This document shows, piece after piece, positions 56,146 to 63,029 of a DNA stretch of 64,000 bases. The notes under the pieces are model-generated. The model did not search any database. It saw nothing but the letters and a program-made list of their open reading frames with translations, and was not told the DNA's origin. Made by a program: the position numbers and the translations under genes. Origin of the DNA: an uncultured Bacteroidota bacterium (GTDB lineage Bacteria > Bacteroidota > Bacteroidia > Chitinophagales > Chitinophagaceae); contig CAIVEH010000058.1 in NCBI GenBank assembly GCA_903904855.1, positions 1 through 64,000 of the forward strand, in the 5' to 3' direction. Numbering within the stretch: position 1 is the stretch's first letter; each line of letters starts with the position of its first letter.

Positions 56146-57084
56146 ATGAAAATAAATATATTATTTATTATCACTTCATGCATGATAATAAGCCAGGCTC
56201 ATGCTCAGATCAAAAAAGTAGATGAGATTAAGAAATCACTCGAAACAACCAATAAAGACACCGTTGCATGGATGCATGGTGGCGTACTCAATGCCGGCAT
56301 AAATGAAGGTTTTCTGCACAACTGGGCTGCCGGAGGCGAAATTGCGTCCCTCACTCTAAATGGTGTTTTCCATGGATACCTCAATTACCTGCATCATCGC
56401 AATGTGTGGAGCAATAACCTCGATCTGAATTATGGCCTTAATTACGCTTACTCCACTGGTTTTCTCCCTCACAAAACAGACGACCGTATAGATTTTACAT
56501 CCAAGTATGGTATCAGGTACGATTCTTCTAAAAATATCTTTTTTACCGGCCTGTTCAATTTTAAATCTCAGTTCACCAAAGGGTATGATTATACCCGTTC
56601 CCACTGGGATTCAGCAGCAGTATCCAACTTCTTTTCACCCGCTTATTTTACTACTGCAATTGGTATGGAGTACCGGAAGGGAAGCGATGTGTCTCTCTTC
56701 CTTTCTCCTCTTGCCGGCAGGTTAACCATGGCATCAAAATTTTATACAAGTCAGTCCGATCAGGGTGCTTTTGGTGTACCTAAAAACAAAACAGCCTACT
56801 ATCAGTTTGGTGCTTATTTTTCAGGCCGATACCAGGCCAGTTTAAGTAAAAAAGTAGTTTATAAAGCCAGGTTAGACTTATATTCCGATTATCTGGCCAA
56901 GGATACAAAAGACTCAACAGGAAAAGTTATTAAAAAAGACAGCCCGGCTAACATAAGTATGCTACTAGATAATTTTGTATCATGGAAAATATCAAAGTAC
57001 CTTAACCTGACTTTTGGCCTCACCCTGGCATATGATAATAATATACCTTACACAAAAACGCCCACACCCCACTACTGGCCCTAA
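56146..57084 (+). CDS. DUF3078 family outer-membrane protein, frameshifted at the 3' end
   Basis: A 312-residue exported protein of the DUF3078 family, expected to be an outer-membrane beta-barrel. The signal peptide is MKINILFIITSCMIISQAHAQ. Alternating aromatic strands (NLDLNYGLNYAYSTGF, LFNFKSQFTKGYDYTRS) are typical. The frame as written ends early in TPHYWP. If one C is removed from the CCCC run at 57067-57070, the reading continues for another 33 codons to a stop at 57169 and ends in FTLGLEYKF. A terminal Phe preceded by such a strand is the normal end of an outer-membrane barrel, so the intact gene should run to 57169. The ATG at 56146 is chosen for its signal peptide. Confidence 0.82.
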   Translation: MKINILFIITSCMIISQAHAQIKKVDEIKKSLETTNKDTVAWMHGGVLNAGINEGFLHNWAAGGEIASLTLNGVFHGYLNYLHHRNVWSNNLDLNYGLNYAYSTGFLPHKTDDRIDFTSKYGIRYDSSKNIFFTGLFNFKSQFTKGYDYTRSHWDSAAVSNFFSPAYFTTAIGMEYRKGSDVSLFLSPLAGRLTMASKFYTSQSDQGAFGVPKNKTAYYQFGAYFSGRYQASLSKKVVYKARLDLYSDYLAKDTKDSTGKVIKKDSPANISMLLDNFVSWKISKYLNLTFGLTLAYDNNIPYTKTPTPHYWP

Positions 57085-57169
57085 CGCCAACCAGGAAATA
57101 CCCGGCAATAATATAGGATGGCTCCAGATAAACCAGGTGTTCACACTCGGCCTGGAATATAAATTCTAA
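57067..57169 (+). other. Out-of-frame remainder of the DUF3078 gene
   Basis: Read from 57071 this gives TTGPNANQEIPGNN and then GWLQINQVFTLGLEYKF, then TAA at 57167-57169. It is the missing last barrel strand, displaced by one base at the C-run. Confidence 0.8.
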
Positions 57170-57209
57170 GAATAAAATACAATGAGCTTATAATAAAATT
57201 ATAATTCCC

Positions 57210-57280
57210 CATAGCCCACGGTTTCAACCGTGGGCTTGTAATAATAGGCTTTACATAACGGTTTTAACCGTTTACAAGCA
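57210..57280. repeat. REP-like palindromic element (family 1, short)
   Basis: Starts catagcccacggtttcaacc, contains the CCCACGGTTTCAACCGTGGG hairpin and AACGGTTTTAACCGTT. Related to the elements at 5702 and 12951. Confidence 0.8.
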
Positions 57281-57459
57281 ATTAAATAATCTTTGAATCG
57301 ATAATAGTATAGGTATTGGGTTACTCCAACTTTGTCAGATACAACGTTGGGCTTTATTTTTTGAACTATTAAGTTTCTGCCATTGTATTTAATACCCTAT
57401 TTTTGCTTTGACGATTTTTTTCAGGCAAATAGATACAAGGTTTAATCCAAAGCTATTAA

Positions 57460-57562
57460 TTGATGGCCATGAAAGGGACTAATACATCAGCGACAGGTGA
57501 AGCCCCTCGAAATAGATATTAAACAAAATAAGCCCTGAAAGGGCGTAATATATTTAGCAACG
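57460..57562. repeat. Second REP-like family (GCCCTGAAAGGGC)
   Basis: Contains the palindrome GCCCTGAAAGGGC (57532-57544) and a degenerate relative (gccatgaaagggac, from about 57465). This type is common in intergenic regions of Bacteroidota. Confidence 0.6.
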
Positions 57563-57581
57563 CTCTTAAACTTAATAAAAT

Positions 57582-57589
57582 TACTTTTG
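57582..57589 (+). promoter_or_regulatory. -7 promoter box of scpA
   Basis: TACTTTTG fits TAnnTTTG, 59 bp before the ATG at 57649. Confidence 0.5.
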
Positions 57590-57648
57590 CACGAATAAAT
57601 CTGATTTAAACTTTAGACTAAATACTAAAGACTTTAGACTCCAAAAAA

Positions 57649-58449
57649 ATGGCCGTATCATACCAGATAAAACTCCCGCAGTTCGAAGGCCCCTTCGACC
57701 TACTCTTGTTCTTCATTGAGCGGGATGAGCTGGACATTTACAATATCCCAATCGCAAAAATCACCAATGAATTTCTCAGTTATATTCACTCGCTTGAAAC
57801 GCTGAATATTGAGCTGGCAAGTGAGTTTATTTTGTTTGTATCCACCCTCATGCGTATCAAAGCACGCATGTTGTTGCCACGCAGAGAACTCGATGCACAG
57901 GGCAAAGAAATTGATCCCCGCCAGGAACTGGTGGATAAAATTCTGGAATACAAACGGTTTAAAGAAGCCTCCGAAACAATGATGGTTATGGAAGCCGACC
58001 GTCTCATGCAACAAAAGCGCGGCAATATCCATGCCGAAATGGGAGGCCTGAGCGAAACCTACTCCGAAGGTACCGAGATCCAGACTGTAACCATGTACAA
58101 GCTGCTCCAGGCCTACGAAAAAGTGATAAAAAGGTTCAACGAGCGCATGAACAAACCACAGCATGTGGTGGTAAAATACAATTACAGCCTGGAGGGTCAG
58201 CGCACATGGCTCATCGACAGTTTGCGTGAAACCAAACGCGTACCGTTCGAAATATTGTTTGCAAGTTGTCAGAACCGTATTCATGCCATATTCACGTTTC
58301 TGGCAATGCTTGAATTGATACAGCAAAAATACCTCGCAATACTTATAGGCACAGGCCGCAATAATTTTATAGTAGAGTGGAGCGATGAAGCCGAAACAAC
58401 ACCAGCCCCCGAAACAGAACTTCCCGATTCCGAAAATCTGGCACAATAA
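57649..58449 (+). CDS. scpA: Segregation and condensation protein A
   Basis: The kleisin subunit of the SMC-ScpA-ScpB condensin, which compacts and segregates the chromosome. Its typical opening is YQIKLPQFEGPFDLLLFFIERDELDIYNIPIAKITNEFLSYI, followed by LASEFILFVSTLMRIKARMLLPR, and the C-terminal winged-helix region (FLAMLELIQQKYLAI). Length 266 is normal. scpB is not adjacent; a repeat-rich stretch follows instead. The leader before the ATG carries a TAAAGACTTTAGACT tract similar to that before the gene at 63030. Confidence 0.93.
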   Translation: MAVSYQIKLPQFEGPFDLLLFFIERDELDIYNIPIAKITNEFLSYIHSLETLNIELASEFILFVSTLMRIKARMLLPRRELDAQGKEIDPRQELVDKILEYKRFKEASETMMVMEADRLMQQKRGNIHAEMGGLSETYSEGTEIQTVTMYKLLQAYEKVIKRFNERMNKPQHVVVKYNYSLEGQRTWLIDSLRETKRVPFEILFASCQNRIHAIFTFLAMLELIQQKYLAILIGTGRNNFIVEWSDEAETTPAPETELPDSENLAQ

Positions 58450-58465
58450 TTGTACTACATCATTT

Positions 58466-58480
58466 GCCGCCATATGCGGC
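58466..58480. repeat. Short hairpin after scpA
   Basis: GCCGC-CATAT-GCGGC, 16 bp after the scpA stop. No T-run follows, so termination is uncertain. Confidence 0.45.
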
Positions 58481-59211
58481 ATAAATCTCCCCTAAAACTG
58501 TCGGACAGAAAGATGGGGATTTTTTATATCGCCAAATTCATAACCACTTGCATCTATCATACTGGAAGAAAGTAAAGCGTGCCGGAAATAAGTAGATTTG
58601 AGGTCCATGCAACTTGCATCTATCCGGCCTCATCGGCAAAATATCCTGAAGAATAGTTTACCCTGATGTATCGAAGGGAGGAGCATGGTTCAAATGAGAA
58701 TTATTTTTAAAAATTAAACACCACCCAAAAACAGAATTCGTGTAGAGACGCATTGAATCCGACTAACCCGCGCCCATCAGGAAATGATAATAATAATACA
58801 ACCATCAGGAAGCACTCTCCCGGTTCGCAACAGACTCCCCTCCTTTCTTCAAGGAGGGGTGGCGAAGCCGGGGTGGTTCTTTCCTGTTTTTTCCCGGATC
58901 CCGAAGCATTTCGGGAAGGAGGGGACCGGTTGAACGAGGCGAATGCCGAGTGCAACCAGGGGTGGTCAACCCGCGCCTATCAGGAAGCACTCTCCCGGTT
59001 CGCAAACTCCCCTCCTGTTTTTAGGAGGGGACCGGTTGAACGAGGCGCATGCCGAGTGCAACCAGGGGTGGTCAACCCGCGCCCATCAGGAAACCCTCTG
59101 CCGGTTCTCAACGGACTCCTCCATACTTTAAAACAATTATGCTAAATCCCTATCCCAACCTCACACCCATAACAATAGCCTAATGCATGGCCCCCCTTTA
59201 GGGGACGGGGG
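58481..59211. other. Repeat-rich gap without genes
   Basis: Contains the tandem repeats at 58763-59113. The ORF listed at 58753-59145 is a reading through those repeats (PRPSGN... repeated) and is not taken as a gene. Confidence 0.65.
58763..59113. repeat. 106-bp tandem repeat with partial third copy
   Basis: Two near-identical units start at aggagggg (58917) and aggagggg (59023), each containing ggaccggttgaacgaggcg and ggtggtcaacccgcgcc. A partial copy (aacccgcgcccatcaggaa and cactctcccggttcgcaa) precedes them at 58763-58830. Between them lies aaggaggggtggcgaagccgg, a wording common in Bacteroidota intergenic DNA. Confidence 0.8.
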
Positions 59212-60261
59212 TTACGTCTCCTCATCAAAATATATCTTATAAAAACTCTTCCCCAGCTTCGCATCAAACCCCTTCTCAATGAGGCTCTTATCACCATGTA
59301 TATACACATGAAAATTCTTGTCCAGCTTCAGCACGCTCTTAAATACCCTTGCCTGCTTCTTCACAGCGCTGTTGCTTATCTCAAAATTATCCTCCAGCTC
59401 CACACCCGTATCCTGCACATACTCTTCCTTATATTTTGTAAATGATTTGATCACCTCCTTGTCCTCAAATACCATCTCGAGGAAACTGTCTTCTTCAAAA
59501 GCCGCATTCTTTTTAAAGTACTCCACAGTCTTGTTCAGATAGCTGATCTTGTCTGTTTTATTCACCTCATACTCCTGCTCCAGTTGGTTCGTCACAAAAT
59601 TTTTGCAGGCATCCAGGTAGTGTTGTGTAGCATGGTAGTTGTCGTTCGAAGGAGTTATTTTCAGAAACTCATTTTTCCAGTACAGAGCCTCCTCGCCGCG
59701 GCTCACCGCATCCACCACAGCCACTACATACCCACCTTCTTTATTGGTGTTCAGTATCAGGCAGCCCTTATCCAGTTTGTTGATGTTTACCCCCTCCTCA
59801 ATAGCCAGCAGATAATCGCTCCCATCAAACTCCGGCTTCAGAAAGGTATCCCTGTTCTCCGACTTAAAAATCCCAATCGCATCCAGCTCCACACCATCCA
59901 GCAGGCAGTTCTTGAAATAAGCTACATACAGTTCTCCGTTCTTAATTTTCGGATGAGCAGATGATTCATACAGCAGCTTCCCAATCTCTTTCGACTCCTT
60001 CACAAACCCCTTAGGCCCACCAAAAATATTCCGCGCCACCGTATATATCTCATTCAGCTCAATGTTGGTCACATGCGTGAAATTATACAGCGGTACCTCC
60101 ACAAACGACTTCAGGAAATAATCTGTAAGCACCTTCGCCAGGTCCGGCTGATGCTGCAGGTCTATCGTATTGTCCGACAATTTATACCCCTCGTCCAGCG
60201 ACTTATTCCCCACCCTGTGGACGATAATTTTATTGAGATTTATTTTTAGAAATTCGAGCAT
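59212..60261 (-). CDS. Nucleoid-associated protein (NdpA/YejK family)
   Basis: A 349-residue protein of the 37-kDa nucleoid-associated protein family (PF04245). The start MLEFLKINLNKIIVHRVGNK is the family's typical opening, and the segments LLAIEEGVNINKLDKGCLILNT and YVVAVVDAVSRGEEALYWKNEF fit its central part. Function in Bacteroidota is not established; E. coli YejK binds nucleoid DNA. The ATG at 60261 is preferred over 60294. The first about 25 codons are duplicated at 62293-62377, where they start another ORF. Confidence 0.85.
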   Translation of the reverse strand: MLEFLKINLNKIIVHRVGNKSLDEGYKLSDNTIDLQHQPDLAKVLTDYFLKSFVEVPLYNFTHVTNIELNEIYTVARNIFGGPKGFVKESKEIGKLLYESSAHPKIKNGELYVAYFKNCLLDGVELDAIGIFKSENRDTFLKPEFDGSDYLLAIEEGVNINKLDKGCLILNTNKEGGYVVAVVDAVSRGEEALYWKNEFLKITPSNDNYHATQHYLDACKNFVTNQLEQEYEVNKTDKISYLNKTVEYFKKNAAFEEDSFLEMVFEDKEVIKSFTKYKEEYVQDTGVELEDNFEISNSAVKKQARVFKSVLKLDKNFHVYIHGDKSLIEKGFDAKLGKSFYKIYFDEET

Positions 60262-60271
60262 GATTATTCTT
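60185..60271. repeat. Direct repeat, copy 1 (5' end of ndpA-type gene)
   Basis: About 85 bp nearly identical to 62293-62377 in the same orientation, covering the first codons and the start region of the nucleoid-associated gene. A few substitutions and one 2-base indel separate the copies. Confidence 0.88.
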
Positions 60272-60313
60272 TTATAGAATCCGGGTAAATACAAGAGTTA
60301 ATTTAATCAGCAG

Positions 60314-60634
60314 CTATCGAAGTTGCAGATAGGCTTTTAATTTAGAATCAACCTCATTCTGAATAATGGAATTAATAAACCCAAGCCTTCCCATTACGAG
60401 GGTTTTATCAAGTGTGGCAATTTTTGAAATCCTTAAAAGGGATTGTTTTCTGATGCCGTTTTGTTTATCAGGATGGAGTACTGCATCAGTGGGTTCTTTC
60501 CACTTTAATTGGGTGGTAATGAAAACGACAGTTAGTTCATTTGCCGACTCAGCTATAACTAATGCAGGTCTTAATTTATTTCCTGAAAGATCAGAAAAAG
60601 GAAAAACAATAAGTATTACATCCCCTTTCTGCAT
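60314..60634 (-). CDS. MazF/PemK family toxin (endoribonuclease)
   Basis: A 106-residue member of the MazF/PemK family. The opening QKGDVILIVFPFSDLSGNKLRPALVI is diagnostic of the fold, followed by TTQLKWKEPTDAVL and KQSLLRISKIATLDK. It overlaps the upstream antitoxin gene by one base (start/stop at 60634). It should act as an mRNA interferase when free of antitoxin. It lies inside the segment bounded by the ndpA direct repeats. Confidence 0.9.
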   Translation of the reverse strand: MQKGDVILIVFPFSDLSGNKLRPALVIAESANELTVVFITTQLKWKEPTDAVLHPDKQNGIRKQSLLRISKIATLDKTLVMGRLGFINSIIQNEVDSKLKAYLQLR

Positions 60635-60858
60635 CAGTATTTTTCTATCAGGTCATCAAGAGTGTACAATTCTTCCTCATCATGCAGAAACGCGAAAGCG
60701 TCTGAGTTTTCCACAATCCTTTGTATTCCTTTTTGTAATTGTTCGTCCTCCGTTTTCTTTACCATAAAATCAGCAAAATCAGCCACTTCCTCACCAGCAG
60801 ACTCAGGAAGTCTGTTTAGTGCATTAATTGTTTTTTCAATTATTTCAGCTCTCGACAT
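60634..60858 (-). CDS. Antitoxin of the MazF/PemK-type pair
   Basis: A 74-residue, acidic protein whose stop overlaps the toxin start. The N-terminal half, EIIEKTINALNRLPESAGEEVADFADFMV, resembles the DUF2281-like helical region found in antitoxins, and the C-terminal tail LHDEEELYTLDDLIEKY is acidic, as expected for the toxin-neutralising part. The family is not assigned with certainty; the pairing with a MazF-type toxin is from context. Confidence 0.78.
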   Translation of the reverse strand: MSRAEIIEKTINALNRLPESAGEEVADFADFMVKKTEDEQLQKGIQRIVENSDAFAFLHDEEELYTLDDLIEKY

Positions 60859-60919
60859 TTCGGTTTCTTAATAACCAAATTTACGTATAAATCTGAATAT
60901 AGACAACCTTCTGCTTACA

Positions 60920-61031
60920 CCTTCAACTCGTTCTCGTTTATAACGAGAATGCACCGGTTGTGCGTTTGTAACGCACGACCTGCGAATAGATACCTCGCAA
61001 CACTAAAATTCAGATCGCCTTTCCCAAAACA
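60920..61031. repeat. Third REP-like family, copy 1
   Basis: Two hairpins, TTCTCGTTTATAACGAGAA and GTGCGTTTGTAACGCAC, lie side by side with ACCGGTT between them, then aaaattcaga and cgcctttccc. Matches copies at 62450-62552 and 62634-62722. Confidence 0.8.
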
Positions 61032-61138
61032 TTCTTCAGCAACACATCCGAAGTTACATCGTAAGGATTGCCGATCCCAGCGGCTGTTGCAGGCCCGCCG
61101 TCTCCAGCATAATATTCACTTCCATCTCCAGCTACAGT
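61010..61138 (-). pseudogene. Remnant of an NHL-repeat protein gene
   Basis: Minus-strand frame, from an in-frame stop at about 61141 down to TGA at 61010: reads AGDGSEYYAGDGGPATAAGI followed by GNPYDVTSDVL and KNVLGKAI. GDGGPATAAGIGNPYDV is a standard NHL (beta-propeller) repeat pattern. Only one or two repeats remain and there is no start codon, so it is a fragment. The last codons coincide with the repeated tail shared by the third REP-like family. Confidence 0.7.
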
Positions 61139-61494
61139 TTAAATCATCTGTGCTGTCAGTGGCCAGGGTAGCAACATTAATAGAGAGTAGAAAATGTGCC
61201 TCATAAATATAAATTTGTTTGTTATTAAAGTAAATTAAATTACATGAATGGAGATAGCTTTTCAAAAAATAAATCGCTCCTATTAATCCATTTAATATTT
61301 TGATTGCAACAGTATTTGCAACTACTATTGGTATTACCCCGGCGCACAGTTCCTGCGCCATTTTACGGTCATTTTTATAGAGTATTTATTTATAATATAA
61401 ATAATTATTACATGTTTATTGATTTTACCCAAACAAATCCTGATGACAGTTTCCGTGGTTTTAATAAACTTATTTCAAGCATTTTAGCAAAAAT

Positions 61495-61965
61495 CTATTT
61501 GTTCATTATTTCTTCAAGCAACCCTGCTGTATCAATACCATTAAATTCCCTTTCCGCATATAGATTAATAGGACTATAGCTGTCCTTTCCAAAAAATGAA
61601 ATCGTTATTATTCCTGTGTAGTTTCCATCCTTATAAAACCTCATCGAACATTTGTACAACATTTTATCATCTATTCGAATAATACTATCATTCGTTCTTA
61701 TGCTATCAGTAGAGATCAGACCATTACTATTACTAACAATGTAAATAGCATCATCTATATTATGTAACACATAATTTACTTGGGTATTATCTCGATCAAC
61801 AAAAAGATGCTTTAGGGAGTCAATTTCTCTACTTTTTAGCTGATCGATTAATGTCATAAATGCTTGCCTCCTCTTAAAATCAGCTTTTTTAAGTCTGTCA
61901 GAGCAGCTTAAACAATAAAAAAGAAGTGCTATAAATAGAAAAATGTAAAATTTATTATTTATCAT
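61495..61965 (-). CDS. Hypothetical lipoprotein, possible partner (immunity-like) of the upstream ORF
   Basis: A 156-residue putative lipoprotein. The signal segment is MINNKFYIFLFIALLFYCLSC with a lipobox-like YCLSC. The rest is a charged alpha/beta sequence with no family I recognise. The start lies 3 bp after the stop of the unknown ORF at 61969, so the two are probably co-translated. An exported or periplasmic partner next to an ORF shaped like a toxin C-terminus is the layout of toxin-immunity pairs, but this is inference from layout only. It uses A+T-rich codons compared with neighbouring housekeeping genes. Confidence 0.7.
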   Translation of the reverse strand: MINNKFYIFLFIALLFYCLSCSDRLKKADFKRRQAFMTLIDQLKSREIDSLKHLFVDRDNTQVNYVLHNIDDAIYIVSNSNGLISTDSIRTNDSIIRIDDKMLYKCSMRFYKDGNYTGIITISFFGKDSYSPINLYAEREFNGIDTAGLLEEIMNK

Positions 61966-61968
61966 GTG

Positions 61969-62367
61969 TTAATTTTTAGGAATTGGGTAATTCTTAGTTT
62001 TCAATATTTTATTGCCAATTGCTTTAACTGCTTGGTTGTAAATTGATTTTTGTTCAGTACTCATCCCTTCTTTGTAGTTGCTAGGTGCGGTACCATCGGT
62101 TACATAATTTATAAGATCTGCCCTAAAATTGCCTGCCTCATTTATTTTGCCGATCGCTTTAAGAGCACTGGTTAATTTTGGATCATTTATAGTCTTGTCC
62201 ACTAAATTAGTAGCGGTGTAAAATCCGTTTCGCAATTTTGGTTCTTGATATACAATGGCAAATGTAGATACATTGCCTGTGATAGTATTTTTTACCCCTC
62301 CCAGCGACTTATTCCCCACCCTATGGACGATAATTTTATTAAGATTGATTTTTAGAAATTCGAGCAT
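61969..62367 (-). CDS. Unknown ORF with N-terminus copied from the nucleoid-associated gene
   Basis: A 132-residue ORF. Residues 1-22, MLEFLKINLNKIIVHRVGNK plus SL, are identical to the start of the nucleoid-associated protein at 60261. After that the sequence is unrelated (GGVKNTITGNVSTFAIVYQE...), because the DNA copies lose phase at a 2-base indel and then diverge. The remaining 110 residues, ending GNKILKTKNYPIPKN, match no family I know; their size and the following lipoprotein fit a detached C-terminal toxin-type domain. Whether it is expressed from the borrowed start is unknown. It is translationally linked to the lipoprotein gene (3-bp gap). Confidence 0.65.
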   Translation of the reverse strand: MLEFLKINLNKIIVHRVGNKSLGGVKNTITGNVSTFAIVYQEPKLRNGFYTATNLVDKTINDPKLTSALKAIGKINEAGNFRADLINYVTDGTAPSNYKEGMSTEQKSIYNQAVKAIGNKILKTKNYPIPKN

Positions 62368-62377
62368 GATTATTATT
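62293..62377. repeat. Direct repeat, copy 2 (5' end of ndpA-type gene)
   Basis: About 85 bp matching 60185-60271. It supplies the start codon and first 22 codons of the ORF at 61969-62367. Confidence 0.88.
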
Positions 62378-62449
62378 ATTGAATTCGAATATTTTTGAGG
62401 TGAAGATAGTCACCAAAAGATGATTTTGGCATTAGTACAATAGTTATGT

Positions 62450-62552
62450 TTCAACTGGTTCTCGTTTTTAACGAGAATGCACCGGTTGTGCGTTTGTAAC
62501 GCGCGACTGCACATAGCTACCTTACAAAAATAAAATTCAGAACGCCTTTCCC
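62450..62552. repeat. Third REP-like family, copy 2
   Basis: GGTTCTCGTTTTTAACGAGAA, ACCGGTT, GTGCGTTTGTAACGCGC and then aaaattcagaacgcctttcc. One arm base differs from the perfect hairpin. Confidence 0.8.
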
Positions 62553-62633
62553 ACTAGTCCAAGCAATCCCGCTTGGTCTTAATTCATGCAAGAGTCCCGC
62601 TTGCGTAATAACTGTTAAATCTTCTCGCTGACT

Positions 62634-62722
62634 ATTAGAATGCACCGGTTGTGCGTTTGTAACGCACGACCGGCGCATAGCCACCGTACATTACTAAAAT
62701 TCAGAACGCCTTTTCCAAAACC
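62634..62722. repeat. Third REP-like family, copy 3
   Basis: The first hairpin is degenerate (cgctgactattagaa), the second is intact (GTGCGTTTGTAACGCAC), followed by actaaaattcagaacgcc. On the minus strand the flanking part reads out as ...TLLLWKVLEKAF and a stop, like the tail of copy 1. Confidence 0.75.
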
Positions 62723-63029
62723 TTCCACAGCAATAAAGTCGAAGTTTCCTCCAAGGTGTGCTTCACCTTCTTCTGGTGTGGCACACCTGTGCTAGACTCT
62801 CAACTAACCTCCAACTCATTCCATCATTCCCCAAACCACAAATAAAGCCAACCAATTTGTCATTCGACCAATTACTGTTGAATATTATGTCAAAAAGTAA
62901 AATTAAATCCTTTTTATTTGGATAAATAAACCTTTTATCTTACATTTACTGCCATTTATTTTGGAATACCTGAATACACTTCATTGGAATAAACTAACTA
63001 CTAAATACTTTATACTAAAGACTAAAAAA

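Larger units (their letters stand above)
57170..57581. other. Gap between the DUF3078 gene and scpA with two REP-like families
   Basis: No gene is seen. It carries a family-1 palindromic element (57210-57280) and a second family built on GCCCTGAAAGGGC (57532-57544). Confidence 0.6.
60859..61494. other. Repeat and pseudogene stretch upstream of the MazF-type pair
   Basis: No intact gene. It holds one copy of the third REP-like family (60920-61031) and an NHL-repeat remnant (61010-61138). The ORFs listed at 60949, 61116 and 61304 are not supported. Confidence 0.6.
62378..63029. other. Repeat-rich gap upstream of the helix-turn-helix gene
   Basis: No gene is seen. It carries two more copies of the third REP-like family and a GTGTGGCACACC-containing inverted-repeat stretch at about 62755-62792. 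The leader of the next gene (62992-63029) has a TAAAGACT-type tract. Confidence 0.6.

Noticed and set aside
57700-58482. 260-residue minus-strand ORF across scpA
   Set aside because: It is antisense to scpA, which has unmistakable family motifs; the ORF has a Cys/His/Phe-rich composition typical of a shadow frame.
58753-59145. 130-residue ORF with PRPSGN repeats
   Set aside because: It is a reading through the 106-bp tandem DNA repeat, with no promoter and no domain. The repetition is explained by the DNA repeat.
61116-61579. Short ORFs of 81 and 91 residues on both strands
   Set aside because: They cover the NHL remnant and A+T-rich flank, and neither has a start signal or a domain.
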